This document shows, piece by piece, positions 8,453-17,622 of a stretch of 64,000 nucleotides of DNA (position 1 is its first letter; the number at the start of each line of letters is the position of its first letter). Below the pieces are notes generated by a model. The model made no database searches. It was given only the letters and a program-made list of their open reading frames with translations, and had not been told where the DNA came from. The translations under genes and the position numbers were made by a program. The DNA lies in assembly GCF_003752585.1 (NCBI RefSeq), contig NZ_RKHR01000006.1, positions 277,904 to 341,903 of the forward strand, given 5' to 3'. Origin of the DNA: Sinobacterium caligoides (GTDB lineage: Bacteria; Pseudomonadota; Gammaproteobacteria; Pseudomonadales; Sinobacteriaceae).

Positions 8453-10390
8453 TTAGCTATTGGTGACAGTGACTAGCTTAGCTTTTTCTTGTTCGCTAAA
8501 TACGCTGTCTGGAATGGTTTGCTCGGCTTGTTTTGCCTGCCAGACGAGATCACTGATACCGTCGGAGGGGGCAAATGCGGCAGGAGTGTCTAACAGTAGT
8601 TGACGAATCTTCACGTGGTCGAAGTTGTGGCAGGCGTGATCGAGTTGGTCTATCAGGGCGGTATAATCATCGTGGGCTAAAAAGCTCTCGGAGGCAGTCA
8701 TGATACGCTCGTGAGCCGTTTCACTAACATTATCGCCGATCAGTAGCTCCTCGTAGAGTTTTTCGCCTGGGCGCAGGCCGGTGAATTGAATCTCAATATC
8801 GCCCTTAGGGTTCTCTTCTGATTTCACCTCAAGGCCCGAGAGCCGAATAAGGTCTTTTGCCAAGTCGGTAATCTTCACTGGATCACCCATATCGAGTACA
8901 AAGACATCGCCGCCCTTGCCCAGTGCGCCAGCTTGAATTACCAGTTGGGCGGCCTCGGGTATCGTCATGAAATAACGAATGATATCTGGGTGCGTGACGG
9001 TAATGGGGCCACCGTCGGCAACCTGCTTTGTAAACAGCGGAATGACAGAGCCTGAGGAGCCGAGTACATTGCCAAAACGCACCATGCAAAAGCGGGTGCT
9101 ATGCTCTTGGCTGGCAAGAGCCTGCAGGCCGAGCTCGGCAACGCGCTTACTGGCTCCCATGACATTGGTGGGACGAACGGCCTTATCGGTTGAGATCAGC
9201 ACGAAGGACTCGACTCCTGCATTTATGGCCGCCTTAGCTGTGAAATAGGTACCAAAGATATTGTTGCGAAGGCCTTCTACAACGTTATATTCAACGAGGG
9301 GGACGTGCTTGTAAGCGGCTGCATGATAGACCGTTTGAACGCCAAATGAGCGCATGGCAGCGAAGACCCTATTCTGTTTTTGTACAGAGCCGAGCAAGGG
9401 GATTATTTCGATATCAATTGCCTCAGCTTGGGCAATGGCGCTTAATTCTTTATCAATCTTATACAGGGCGAACTCTGTCAGTTCGAATAAGATAAGTTTA
9501 CGAGCGCCCTGGCGAATGATCTGCCTAGTGAGCTCTGAGCCGATGGAGCCGCCGGCTCCGGTCACCATGACGACCTTGCCTTTAATGTTGGCTTCTAATA
9601 ACGATTGTTGAGGCTCTACCGAGTCCCGCCCAAGCAGATCTTCGATGGGGACATCACGCAGCTCGTCTATCTTTGCTTTGCCACTGACAATGTCGTTCAT
9701 GCTGGGGACGGTTAATACTTCGACAGGCAGATGTACGAGACTGTCGATAATCGCCTTGCGTTCAGTACGGGTAATTCGGGGAACGGCGAGCAGTATTTTG
9801 TGTGCGCCTTTGCGTTTAATAATACTTTCGAGGGCAGATGTTTTGTAAACCCTAATACCTTGGATAACAGTGCCTTCTAACGTTTTGTCATGGTCGATAA
9901 AGGCTTTTACTTGATACCGCTCTGCATGACGCAGTGCCATAGAAAGCAGTCTACCTGAACTTCCTGCACCGTAGATAACCACCGGCTCGCTGCCTTTCTC
10001 AAGGCTCTGTGCGATTAATACACCAATAATGAGGCGATAACCGCCGCAGAGCAGGCTAAGAAAGGCGAAATAGATGATTGGTACTGTGCGCGGAATATGT
10101 ATATTGAAGAAGAAGGATAAAAAGGTCAGCGTTAGCATGGAAATAAGGGCGCCAACGATAACAACAAGTAAGGCGTGAAAGGTCAGATAGCGAAGGACTG
10201 CTTGATAGAGACCAAATTTGACGAAAGCTAGTAGTGTGATGAGTATCGTGCCTGAGACTACATACCAGTTTACTGTAGAGTGTAGTACCTCTAAATTGCC
10301 AAGCCGTGACCAATAAGCGCCCCAAAAAGCAATGCTAATGAAAAGACAATCGGCCCCTACACTGATAAGGCGTTTGTACGGCCGAGGCAT
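8453..10390 (-). CDS. Membrane UDP-sugar 4,6-dehydratase (WbpM/PglF/CapD type)
   Basis: 645-residue inner-membrane enzyme of nucleotide-sugar metabolism, probably acting on UDP-GlcNAc in LPS or capsule precursor synthesis. The N-terminus has four hydrophobic helices (about residues 8-125). Next comes a first nucleotide-binding fold (VVIYGAGSSGRLLS), then the catalytic SDR domain with VTGAGGSIGSEL and STDKAVRPTNVMGASKR. In the last motif Met replaces the usual SDR catalytic Tyr (MxxxK), the hallmark of the FlaA1/PglF/WbpM dehydratases. FTGLRPGEKLYEEL is also family-typical. I prefer ATG 10390 to a TTG two codons earlier. It stands alone here; no glycosyltransferase or O-antigen genes adjoin it, whereas wbpM normally closes such a cluster. 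Confidence 0.9.
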   Translation of the reverse strand: MPRPYKRLISVGADCLFISIAFWGAYWSRLGNLEVLHSTVNWYVVSGTILITLLAFVKFGLYQAVLRYLTFHALLVVIVGALISMLTLTFLSFFFNIHIPRTVPIIYFAFLSLLCGGYRLIIGVLIAQSLEKGSEPVVIYGAGSSGRLLSMALRHAERYQVKAFIDHDKTLEGTVIQGIRVYKTSALESIIKRKGAHKILLAVPRITRTERKAIIDSLVHLPVEVLTVPSMNDIVSGKAKIDELRDVPIEDLLGRDSVEPQQSLLEANIKGKVVMVTGAGGSIGSELTRQIIRQGARKLILFELTEFALYKIDKELSAIAQAEAIDIEIIPLLGSVQKQNRVFAAMRSFGVQTVYHAAAYKHVPLVEYNVVEGLRNNIFGTYFTAKAAINAGVESFVLISTDKAVRPTNVMGASKRVAELGLQALASQEHSTRFCMVRFGNVLGSSGSVIPLFTKQVADGGPITVTHPDIIRYFMTIPEAAQLVIQAGALGKGGDVFVLDMGDPVKITDLAKDLIRLSGLEVKSEENPKGDIEIQFTGLRPGEKLYEELLIGDNVSETAHERIMTASESFLAHDDYTALIDQLDHACHNFDHVKIRQLLLDTPAAFAPSDGISDLVWQAKQAEQTIPDSVFSEQEKAKLVTVTNS

Positions 10391-11047
10391 AGACAATATA
10401 CGGTAAAGAATGATTATGGTTACCTATATAAATTCAGTGAGCATAAATTAAAACAGAGGTTAAAACTATGTTACTTGGCAACTAAATCCTCGTATCTTAT
10501 AGCTCGATTCGCAACTACTAGTTTATAAATTACTACCTAGTTAGACTACCAGTTGGAATAAGTTTGTTCACTTTGAAGCTGTTGTAAAGCTAAAGGCCAA
10601 TACCTACATGATACATGTAGGTATGGGATAATTACTTCAAGTATGCAAGTTTAAACTGCGACTAAAGTATCTCGAGGCTGTTTTTTAACCCTCGTCGAAG
10701 TAAAGCTGAGACCTAGCAACATTAAGGTATTGAAAATAAAATATTTACCTTGCATTAAGATAAACTAGTGCTTAAAGCTATTTAGCTGTACATCGCTTGG
10801 CTGTATTCGTGAGGTGTTGCTATTAGGGTGAAGGTTAAATTGTCGAGTCTGCTTGAATAATTATTTCCCTTGAGCAAATGAACAACACGAGATTAACAAA
10901 TGGTAGTGTGTCGTGCAGGCTTATTACGTTATGGTACGGGCGGTTAATTATTGATCATGTTGACGGCTTGCAGCCGCTGCTGATCTTTGGCTCGATACTT
11001 TCAGTCTTGTACTGAAGCGAAGGTTTTAATGAGGGTAGGTCGTATAT
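10391..11047. other. 657-base AT-rich intergenic region
   Basis: Divergent promoter space between the dehydratase (minus strand) and the glucosaminidase gene (plus strand). No open frame here is convincing. It is clearly AT-richer than its flanks. The one strong structure is a perfect 11-bp inverted repeat at 10600-10624. I see no tRNA or recognised small RNA. Confidence 0.6.
10597..10627. repeat. Perfect 11-bp inverted repeat
   Basis: ATACCTACATG (10600-10610) and CATGTAGGTAT (10614-10624) are perfectly complementary around a 3-base spacer. After one mismatch the pairing extends by CC/GG at the outside (10597-10627). There is no T-run on either side, so it does not look like a terminator. 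It lies about 210 bases upstream of the dehydratase start and 420 upstream of the glucosaminidase start. It could be an operator or a structured RNA. Confidence 0.75.
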
Positions 11048-11995
11048 ATGCAGTGGGTTAAACGTTTTTGGTGTCGTACAGTAATAGTGTTGTCGTTGTG
11101 CGGTGCCGCAGCAGGCTTGATGCTGAGCATGAATTCTGCGCAGGCCGAGGTGCAGACCTTTCATACTCTCGATGAATACCTCGCCATCTTGAAAAGCCAC
11201 GATTATAAGTTGGGACAGTGGCGTGAGGGTGACAATGCAATTGCGCGCATTTATCTGGAGGCGGTACCGACGTTGTGGGCCGGTGGTATTAGCCAGGGGG
11301 TGACCGTTGCGGAGAAGAAGACAATCTTTTTCACCAGCCAGCTGCCCTTATTGCTGAAGGCTAATGAGACTATCATGATCGATCGTACCCGCCTGCTGGA
11401 TGTGCGCCGCGACCTTGCTGCAGGCAAATCGCTGAGCCATTCGGAACAGCAGTTTGTTGGTCAGGTCAGCAAAGTATACAAGATGCCCATCGAGCAGCCG
11501 ACGCTGGCTAAGATTGACCAACTACTGCAGCGCGTGGATATCGTCCCGGCCTCCATGGCGCTGAGTCAGGCAGCCATTGAGAGTAATTGGGCTACCTCAC
11601 GTTTCGCTACCGAGGGCAACGCACTGTTCGGCCAGTGGACCTGGGACAAAAAAGCGGCGATCAAGCCAAAACAGCAACGTAAAAGTTTGGGGAATTACGG
11701 TATCGCAGCCTTCGATACACCGCTACAGTCGGTGTTGGGCTACTACAAAAACCTCAATACTCATTCTGCCTATCAAAAGTTTCGCGATAAGCGGGCGCAG
11801 CTGCGTCGGCAGGGCAAGCCGTTGACGGGGTTGGAGCTGGTACAGACACTCGATCATTACTCTGAACGTGGTCAGGCTTATGTCAATGAGCTGAGTGGCA
11901 TGATCCGCAGCAATAAGCTGCAGCAGACCGATCAGTCTTACCTGCGCGATATGGAACCTGTTTATCTTACTCCAGAGGCTCCGACAGGCAGTTAA
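11048..11995 (+). CDS. Bax-like glucosaminidase-domain protein
   Basis: Exported peptidoglycan-active protein of 315 residues. It has a basic N-terminus and hydrophobic core with an AQA-type signal cleavage site near residue 33. The C-terminal glucosaminidase/FlgJ-like domain holds the motif SQAAIESNWATSRFA, with the probable catalytic Glu at 178, then NALFGQWTW and LQSVLGYYKNLNTHSAYQKFR. The overall architecture matches Bax of E. coli. The predicted reaction is hydrolysis of GlcNAc-MurNAc bonds in the periplasm. No operon partner is seen; the following gene is convergent with 17 bases between. Confidence 0.85.
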   Translation: MQWVKRFWCRTVIVLSLCGAAAGLMLSMNSAQAEVQTFHTLDEYLAILKSHDYKLGQWREGDNAIARIYLEAVPTLWAGGISQGVTVAEKKTIFFTSQLPLLLKANETIMIDRTRLLDVRRDLAAGKSLSHSEQQFVGQVSKVYKMPIEQPTLAKIDQLLQRVDIVPASMALSQAAIESNWATSRFATEGNALFGQWTWDKKAAIKPKQQRKSLGNYGIAAFDTPLQSVLGYYKNLNTHSAYQKFRDKRAQLRRQGKPLTGLELVQTLDHYSERGQAYVNELSGMIRSNKLQQTDQSYLRDMEPVYLTPEAPTGS

Positions 11996-12012
11996 TGGTG
12001 TGAGCTTTCCGG

Positions 12013-13350
12013 CTAGTTGTTGAGTTTGATATTAAACGAGGTGACCTCGGCCGGTTTGCCAAACAATTCGGATTGGATATTGAGGTCGATCGCCTCCATG
12101 TTGGGGTAGAGCGCGAACAGCTCATCCATGGCATGACGAATGATCGTCAGGGCGATGCGCCGCCCTGGACACATATGCTCCCCATAACTGAAACTGACGT
12201 TCTTCTCCTGCCGCTTGGCGCGCCGCTCACTCAGCTGTTGACGGCTGAGCCCGGCTGGGATCTTGGTGCGTGCGGGGTTTATTTTCAACGGCTCGGCAAA
12301 GGCGTTTTCATCGAGATTGGCGGAGATAAAACTCATATAGATGAGGCTGTTGGGTTCTATTTGGTGGCCCATCAGTGGTCCGCCCTGTTTGGAGAAGCGC
12401 GGTAGCATGCCGCCCAGTTGTTTTTGTGCGACACGGATATACTCGGCGATGGCCTCACGCTTCTCTTCATCGCTCCTCTCCGATGCGAGGAAGTAACTCT
12501 TGATCTCTTCTGCGTCGTTGTGCTCGTCACCGCTGAGCACGAGGTTGAGGCACAGTGCTAGGAAGTTGCCGGTGGCGCCGAGCCCGGCCTGAAATAGCCC
12601 ATTGACCAACTCGATGTAGTTGACCATTAACTCCTTTTCGCTGTCGAGTCGCAGCTTTTTGGCGAAGTCATAGAAGAGGCAGTTATCGCGTTTGCTGCTG
12701 TCCTCATCTTCAACAAAGGCGCGCAGTTGCGGCAGGATGAAGGACGAGAGTTTGTCGTGGGCAGCCAGAGCACTGATTTTTACTTCTTCAGGGGCGATCA
12801 GGTTAATTAACTGAATAGCCTCGCCGGCCCACTCTGTGGCGTCTTTTTTCTCCGTGTCATTAGCAAACTCTAAGCCTAAAATATGTGCTGTAACGAGAAA
12901 GGTCAGCGGCATGGTGAAGTCTTTACTGAGGTCGACGATACCATTGTTGGCCTTGGCTTTAGCCTCTAAGGCAGGGACTAGGTCGGCAATCGTTTGACGA
13001 ATATAGCCGATGTGTTGATCGACGCCGCCGCCGTTGAAATGATTGCGGATATCCTTGCGCAACTCGAGGTGCATACCGCTGTTATTACCGAGGTTACGGG
13101 AAAAAATCTCACCAATCTTCTGATCGGTTTCGCTGGCCTTCTCCATCGTCTCGAAGAAGTCGGCAAAATGCACCATGTGGCCGGCTTCGTTCTTTAATAC
13201 CTCGTTAACTCCAGGGTGGTCGCTGACGACATACATGTTGAGCTCCCCGGGAACATCCAGCTTGATTAGCTCGCCACTGACGCGACACTCGTTACAGTAA
13301 TTCTCGTAACTGGTTTGAAAATCAATAAAGTCCACATGTTTGATGCCCAT
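12013..13350 (-). CDS. Cytochrome P450 with a non-canonical I-helix
   Basis: 445-residue soluble bacterial P450. The heme-binding loop FSYGEHMCPGRR places the axial Cys at 394, and the K-helix ExxR is E303-YI-R306, followed by a meander region. The I-helix is atypical. Where (A/G)Gx(D/E)T(T/S) is expected, the sequence reads A255-G-L-G258-A259-T260, so the acid and usual Thr are missing in that register. This can alter oxygen activation and is seen in P450s using substrate-assisted chemistry or other oxidants. No ferredoxin or ferredoxin reductase gene adjoins it, so redox partners act in trans. It lies in a cluster with a Rieske oxygenase, SDR and TetR regulator, suggesting oxidation of a hydrophobic compound. 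The substrate is unknown. Confidence 0.88.
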   Translation of the reverse strand: MGIKHVDFIDFQTSYENYCNECRVSGELIKLDVPGELNMYVVSDHPGVNEVLKNEAGHMVHFADFFETMEKASETDQKIGEIFSRNLGNNSGMHLELRKDIRNHFNGGGVDQHIGYIRQTIADLVPALEAKAKANNGIVDLSKDFTMPLTFLVTAHILGLEFANDTEKKDATEWAGEAIQLINLIAPEEVKISALAAHDKLSSFILPQLRAFVEDEDSSKRDNCLFYDFAKKLRLDSEKELMVNYIELVNGLFQAGLGATGNFLALCLNLVLSGDEHNDAEEIKSYFLASERSDEEKREAIAEYIRVAQKQLGGMLPRFSKQGGPLMGHQIEPNSLIYMSFISANLDENAFAEPLKINPARTKIPAGLSRQQLSERRAKRQEKNVSFSYGEHMCPGRRIALTIIRHAMDELFALYPNMEAIDLNIQSELFGKPAEVTSFNIKLNN

Positions 13351-13520
13351 GACGCGTCCCAGCCTTCACTTAATTATTAAAAGTAGAATGGAAGTCTACC
13401 TATTTATAGTGAGTAGTTGTAGAGACAACGGACGCCAAAGGGTGAGATTTGTATCGAAAAGCGGTGTATTGAGCAGCGATGTGGTTCATCGCTGCTGCAT
13501 TATCAATAGGATTACTAGCC

Positions 13521-14510
13521 TTAAGGGTCTTCAGCGCGATGCTTTCTATAGGCAATGAGGGCGATCAACAACAGTACGGCCAATAACCAGTAGAGCCATC
13601 GCCATCGTTCGCCCTGTGTTTGTTCGGGAACAGCTTTGGCTGCGTCTAATAATGGTTTCCAGAGTTGCGAAAATTGTAGCTCTAGGCTGGCAAGCTGGGC
13701 GTCATTGAGGGCAAGCTGGTGGCGTTGCAGGCCATAGCTCAGGCTGTTGTAGATAAGTTGGCTGCCCCCTTGCGGATCATCGAGGACCAGCAGTCGCGCA
13801 GGGAACACATCGACGGCGAGGCTGGCTTGCTGCTGGATCAGAGGAGCGCTGAGCATCGGTGCGGCGATTAATAACAGCTCGGTTTCGGGAAGGAGGCCCT
13901 GGCTGCTGCCGTGTTGCAGGTCTGCATAGTTGATGCTGGCGGCGAGCTGCAGTTGAGTACTTTGTTCGATGTGCTTCGTCAGCGCTTGTTGGATGGCCGC
14001 GACGGGGAGTGGGCTGTGCCGGGTGATTAACCCTTCTCTTGGTTGTACTTTGCTGTTGCCACCCCCCTCTGCTGCGAGCTGATTGATCGACTGCCATGCC
14101 GCTAGCCGACGGAGTGACAGGTCGTGGCGCTTTAGCAGGTAGTCGGCACTGTTGGTGATCATGCTAACACTACCATCCTCAGCCTCCATGAAGGCGATGG
14201 CTTGCAGCGCGTCGAGGGCGGCGAGGGGCTGTTGTTGAAGGGTGTTGAGGGCGAGCTCGCGGGGAAGATAGAAGACGACGTTACTGGTGCCGAGATCGAG
14301 ACCGGCGTATTGGGCGGCACTGCGGTGATCGTAGTTGCTGATCTCGAGGAGCTCAGGGTGTTGTTTGAGGTGTTGTCGAAAACTCTCGCTCATGCGCTGT
14401 GCTGAGCTGTGTACAGGCTGTTGAATAATCCCGTAGTCGGCGCCGGTAGCGCAGACAATGCTGGAGAACAGCGTAATACAGAGGCCGAGATAGCGTGGCA
14501 GAGCTTTCAT
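13521..14510 (-). CDS. Membrane-anchored protein with two DUF302-like domains
   Basis: Protein of 329 residues from the ATG with SD GGGA. A signal peptide (KALPRYLGLCITLFSSIVCATGA) is followed by a first DUF302-like domain (HPELLEISNYDHRSAAQYAGL, then VVFYLPREL and the LDALQAIAFMEAEDGSV segment). A second diverged copy follows (LQLAASINYADL, TELLLIAAPML, ARLLVLDDPQGGSQLIYNS). A C-terminal transmembrane helix (WLYWLLAVLLLIALIAYR) and a short basic tail end the protein. The bulk should face the periplasm. DUF302 function is unknown; the single-domain form is common, and tandem copies with a C-terminal anchor are less usual. It is transcribed in the same direction as the flanking P450 and Rieske genes, with about 150-170 bases on either side. 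Confidence 0.7.
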   Translation of the reverse strand: MKALPRYLGLCITLFSSIVCATGADYGIIQQPVHSSAQRMSESFRQHLKQHPELLEISNYDHRSAAQYAGLDLGTSNVVFYLPRELALNTLQQQPLAALDALQAIAFMEAEDGSVSMITNSADYLLKRHDLSLRRLAAWQSINQLAAEGGGNSKVQPREGLITRHSPLPVAAIQQALTKHIEQSTQLQLAASINYADLQHGSSQGLLPETELLLIAAPMLSAPLIQQQASLAVDVFPARLLVLDDPQGGSQLIYNSLSYGLQRHQLALNDAQLASLELQFSQLWKPLLDAAKAVPEQTQGERWRWLYWLLAVLLLIALIAYRKHRAEDP

Positions 14511-14614
14511 GATGACATCCCATTCAGGTGTAGGCTGATGCACGGCAGGAGCACCGTTGGCCCCCCGTTGCTCAAGTATAGCGAAAGGCTATAAACCTAT
14601 AACAGGGAGAAATC

Positions 14615-14657
14615 ATCAAAGTAAGAAAGAGTTCGCCCAGCGCCGGGGGCTGGGCGA
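14615..14657 (-). terminator. Probable terminator of the Rieske oxygenase gene
   Basis: TCGCCCAGC (14633-14641) pairs with GCTGGGCGA (14649-14657) over nine bases with a GC loop. Read on the minus strand it lies ten bases after the Rieske stop and is followed by a T-rich stretch (CTCTTTCTTACTTT). Confidence 0.65.
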
Positions 14658-14666
14658 GGGTGGGGA

Positions 14667-15662
14667 TTAGCTATGGTTGTCTGGGCTCTCGTCGTAGAAG
14701 CGTTTAAACCACTTGCGATACTGTGCGATGGGGCCATCACCGTCGCAGAGGATGGGTTTCTCTTGGTAGATCTTGTGTCGCCAAATGGGGATATCTTCCT
14801 CGACACCGGAGGTGATTTGGTCACGCATGCCGTTGGCCATGATTTCCTGTTCCTCAGTTTGGCCTTTGCGGTGGGTAAAGGCAAAGGTCATGCTCATATT
14901 CTGGCCGTCGATGGGGGTGATTAGGCCGATCATCATGGTATAGAAGATACCGCTGAAGGTCTGCCAGGTTTGCCCCGGGCCGTTATTGGCGGTCTCCAGC
15001 ACGCTGTCGATGAAGTCGACCTCACTCATGGTGCCATCTTCGTTCATTGCCGGGGTGCGCATATCGAAGCGAGCGGCCCGTTGTGGACCGTCATAGACGA
15101 CCTCACCTTCGGGCATTTCGGCGGAGTTATGCACATAGAGGAAGTGGGCGAGGTCGGCGGCATTCTCCGCGGTTTCCTGCACTGTGGTGGGGATCTCCCA
15201 GGTGAAACTTTGAAACTCGGTCCACTCGTCGTCGTGCTCCTCGAACTCAGGGTGTTTAACGACCGGGAATAGTGGCGCGATGCGCTCCGGGTGGTACCAG
15301 ACCCAGATGACGCGGTTGGCCTCGACGACGGGGTACTGAAAGAGACAGCCTTTCTTCTGCGCCCTTGGCGGAATGTTTTTGGCGTAAGGGATGTGGTCGG
15401 CTTTCCCCTCGCCATCAAACTGCCAGTGATGAAACGGGCAGCGGATATTGTTGCCGACGACTTCGCCACCGTGACCGACGTGGGCGCCTAAGTGTGGGCA
15501 GTGTGCTTCCGAGACGTGGGCGATGCCATCCTCGCCGCGATAGAGGACGATGTCTTGACCGAAATACTTTAATGGTCTGACCTCGCCGATGGCCAGCTCG
15601 GCACTGAAACCAATGCCGTACCAACCGTGGGGAATAGGGAATTGGTAGCGTTCTTCACTCAT
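14667..15662 (-). CDS. Rieske 2Fe-2S ring-hydroxylating oxygenase (KshA-like)
   Basis: Terminal oxygenase component, 331 residues from the internal ATG at 15662, which has SD GGAGAG; an ATG four codons earlier would lack one. The Rieske cluster ligands are C55/H57 and C75/H78 in CPHLGAH and CPFHHWQFDG. The mononuclear iron site is in NAADLAHFLYVHN with H173 and H178 preceded by D170. The C-terminal Asp lies in EEDIPIWRHKIY. Among Rieske oxygenases the sequence resembles the KshA-type 3-ketosteroid hydroxylases and related sterol desaturases, but the substrate cannot be assigned. No reductase component is adjacent. It is divergent from an SDR gene across a 326-base shared promoter region. Together with the P450 it suggests oxidation of a steroid- or terpenoid-like compound; this is inference. 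Confidence 0.85.
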   Translation of the reverse strand: MSEERYQFPIPHGWYGIGFSAELAIGEVRPLKYFGQDIVLYRGEDGIAHVSEAHCPHLGAHVGHGGEVVGNNIRCPFHHWQFDGEGKADHIPYAKNIPPRAQKKGCLFQYPVVEANRVIWVWYHPERIAPLFPVVKHPEFEEHDDEWTEFQSFTWEIPTTVQETAENAADLAHFLYVHNSAEMPEGEVVYDGPQRAARFDMRTPAMNEDGTMSEVDFIDSVLETANNGPGQTWQTFSGIFYTMMIGLITPIDGQNMSMTFAFTHRKGQTEEQEIMANGMRDQITSGVEEDIPIWRHKIYQEKPILCDGDGPIAQYRKWFKRFYDESPDNHS

Positions 15663-15988
15663 GTCTCTCTCCATAGGTGCGCAAATTTTTTTTATTGTTC
15701 GTTAGCAAGCGCCGGCTGTTATTTGATTTTTGGTCGCCATGACGCATCGCGTGGTTGCTGATAGCGTTTGACCCTAGCGAGTGTTGTTATCACTTGCCAA
15801 GTAGCGCGTTAGGATGCTAAAAAGGTAACAGCTGTGTAAATATAGTTATAAGTATATGTTCGAGTCAATAGCTTTGCAGTGGCAGTGAGTGCCGGCCTTT
15901 ACTACAGGGTTGTTCAATCATAATAAGAATCGCCGAGGCGAGAACGGTGTTCATACCGGTCTTGGCAGAAAGAAAAAGGAAGCAAACG
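15663..15988. promoter_or_regulatory. Divergent promoter region, Rieske / SDR
   Basis: 326 bases without a gene between two divergent oxidoreductase genes. It must hold both promoters, and probably the site for the TetR regulator encoded downstream at 16952. I did not find a clear palindrome. An A/T-rich patch with TATAGT/TATAAG around 15840-15855 may hold a -10 element. Confidence 0.4.
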
Positions 15989-16867
15989 ATGCAAGACTTT
16001 AATAATAAGGTAGCGGTAATCACCGGTGGTGCCAGCGGAGTGGGGCGCTCAATCGCTTTTAAGTTGGGTGCTGAGGGCGCCAAGATCGTCATTGCCGATG
16101 TTGACAAGAAGGCCTTAGAGCAGAGCGAGCAGGCGTTGACGGCGGCGGGCATTGAAGCCTTAGCTGTGGTCGCCGACGTAACCAAGCAGGAATCCCTCGA
16201 GGCCTTAGCTGAGGCCGCTATAGAGCGCTTTGGCGGCATGCATCTGGTCTTTGCCAACGCTGGTATTAGCTCGGGCGAGGGTGGCAATATGTGGGAATAC
16301 AATAAGAATGACTGGGAGTGGGGCTTTAACGTCAATGTCTGGGGGGTGGTCAACAGCATCAATGCCTTTATCCCACGACTTGTTGAGCAGGGCGAAGAGG
16401 CTCATTTCGTGGTGACTGGCTCGGGTAATGGCGGTCTTTTCTCGCTGCCGGACCAGCCGATCTACACCGCGACTAAGGCAGCGGTGATGATGATTACGGA
16501 AAATCTTTATCATCAGTTATTGGGGCAGGAGTCACCGGTTAAGGTTAACGCGCTATTCCCTGGTCCTCATGTGGTGGACACCGGTCTTTTCGATTCCGAT
16601 CGCGTGCGTCCGGAGGAGCTGCCGATCGACCCGAACAAGGTTGACTCGGGGATTCACAGCGTCGATGACATGAAGAATATGATGAGGGAGTACGGTATGG
16701 AGCTGGAGACGACCCATCCAGACCATGTTGCTGATAACGCTTTGAAAGGGTTGCGTGAGGAGCAGTTCTGGATCATGGAGCTCAGTGAGAAATCAGCCAA
16801 GGCGGTACAGGATCGCGCTGAAATGATTCTCAAGGGCATCAACCCAACATTGCCTAACATTCTGTAA
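15989..16867 (+). CDS. Short-chain dehydrogenase/reductase
   Basis: NAD(P)-dependent SDR of 292 residues. Features are the cofactor motif TGGASGVG (12-19), the acidic residue after strand 2 in VIADVD, the NAG motif in FANAGIS, and catalytic Y159 and K163 in YTATK. It is slightly longer than the usual 250 residues, with an extension after FPGPHVVDTGLF. ATG 15989 is chosen for the SD AAGGA ahead of it; an upstream GTG at 15947 has none. It starts a rightward group with the TetR regulator and nitroreductase. Likely role: oxidation of a secondary alcohol in the pathway using the Rieske oxygenase. The substrate is unknown. Confidence 0.88.
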   Translation: MQDFNNKVAVITGGASGVGRSIAFKLGAEGAKIVIADVDKKALEQSEQALTAAGIEALAVVADVTKQESLEALAEAAIERFGGMHLVFANAGISSGEGGNMWEYNKNDWEWGFNVNVWGVVNSINAFIPRLVEQGEEAHFVVTGSGNGGLFSLPDQPIYTATKAAVMMITENLYHQLLGQESPVKVNALFPGPHVVDTGLFDSDRVRPEELPIDPNKVDSGIHSVDDMKNMMREYGMELETTHPDHVADNALKGLREEQFWIMELSEKSAKAVQDRAEMILKGINPTLPNIL

Positions 16868-16951
16868 TAATTGGGCTAAAACTGCTAGAGTGGCGTTGCT
16901 TCGGTCTTTGTCGGCCGTCAGCGCCCGATACATTTTAACAAGGTTGACCCG

Positions 16952-17581
16952 GTGCCCCCTGAACAAGTAACGACAGCACCTGAGCCGAGCCGGCGTGAGC
17001 GCCGTAAGCTCGAGGTACAGGCGAAGATAACCGATGCCGCCGCGACGCTGTTTGCCAGCCGTGGCTGTGAAGAGGTGACGGTAGAGGAGATCTGCGAGCA
17101 TGCCGATGTAGCGCGGAAAACCTTCTATAACTACTTTCCCAGCAAGCAACAGTTGATCCAGCATCTCTGTCTGACGGTGCTGACCGATCGTCCGCGCGAT
17201 ACCATGCTACAGGCGATCGCGCAGTACCCATCGACGACACAGCGGCTGGATTATTTCTTCACCACGATGCGCGCCAACCTCACGGCCTACCGCGAGCTGG
17301 AGCGTACGCTGATCCTGCACTCGATGTTTCAGTTGGCGGAGAACTCGAGTAGTGGGGGCAGCCAGATTATGGCGCAGAACCAGGTGTTCCTCGATCTCTA
17401 TCGACAGGGGCGGGAGCTCGGTGACGTCAGTGATCGGCACAGTGTTGAGTTTTTTGCCGAGGTGACGGTCGGTGCCATCAATGCGATGATGATTAACTGG
17501 ATTCATCGCGATAATTTCCCACTGTTGCAAAGAATGCAAGAATTGCAGCAGTTTGTCTGCGAGATGATCCAAGCAGAATGA
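16952..17581 (+). CDS. TetR/AcrR family transcriptional regulator
   Basis: 209-residue repressor-type regulator. The N-terminal helix-turn-helix spans about residues 20-66: ITDAAATLFASRGCEEVTVEEICEHA broken by the turn before DVARKTFYNYFPSKQQLI. The ligand-binding C-terminal domain is all helical and has no recognised ligand. GTG 16952 is used, with AAGG eight bases upstream. Lying between the SDR (84 bases) and the nitroreductase (41 bases), it most likely controls this cluster, including the divergent Rieske gene. It could also control the nearby MATE exporter. Confidence 0.88.
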   Translation: MPPEQVTTAPEPSRRERRKLEVQAKITDAAATLFASRGCEEVTVEEICEHADVARKTFYNYFPSKQQLIQHLCLTVLTDRPRDTMLQAIAQYPSTTQRLDYFFTTMRANLTAYRELERTLILHSMFQLAENSSSGGSQIMAQNQVFLDLYRQGRELGDVSDRHSVEFFAEVTVGAINAMMINWIHRDNFPLLQRMQELQQFVCEMIQAE

Positions 17582-17622
17582 TTTAACTAGATAATAAATA
17601 AAATAAATTAGAGCCGTTACAG

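Noticed and set aside
8453..10390. Start of an O-antigen or capsule cluster
   Set aside because: Only the dehydratase is present; flanking genes are a methyltransferase and a peptidoglycan hydrolase, with no glycosyltransferases or flippase.
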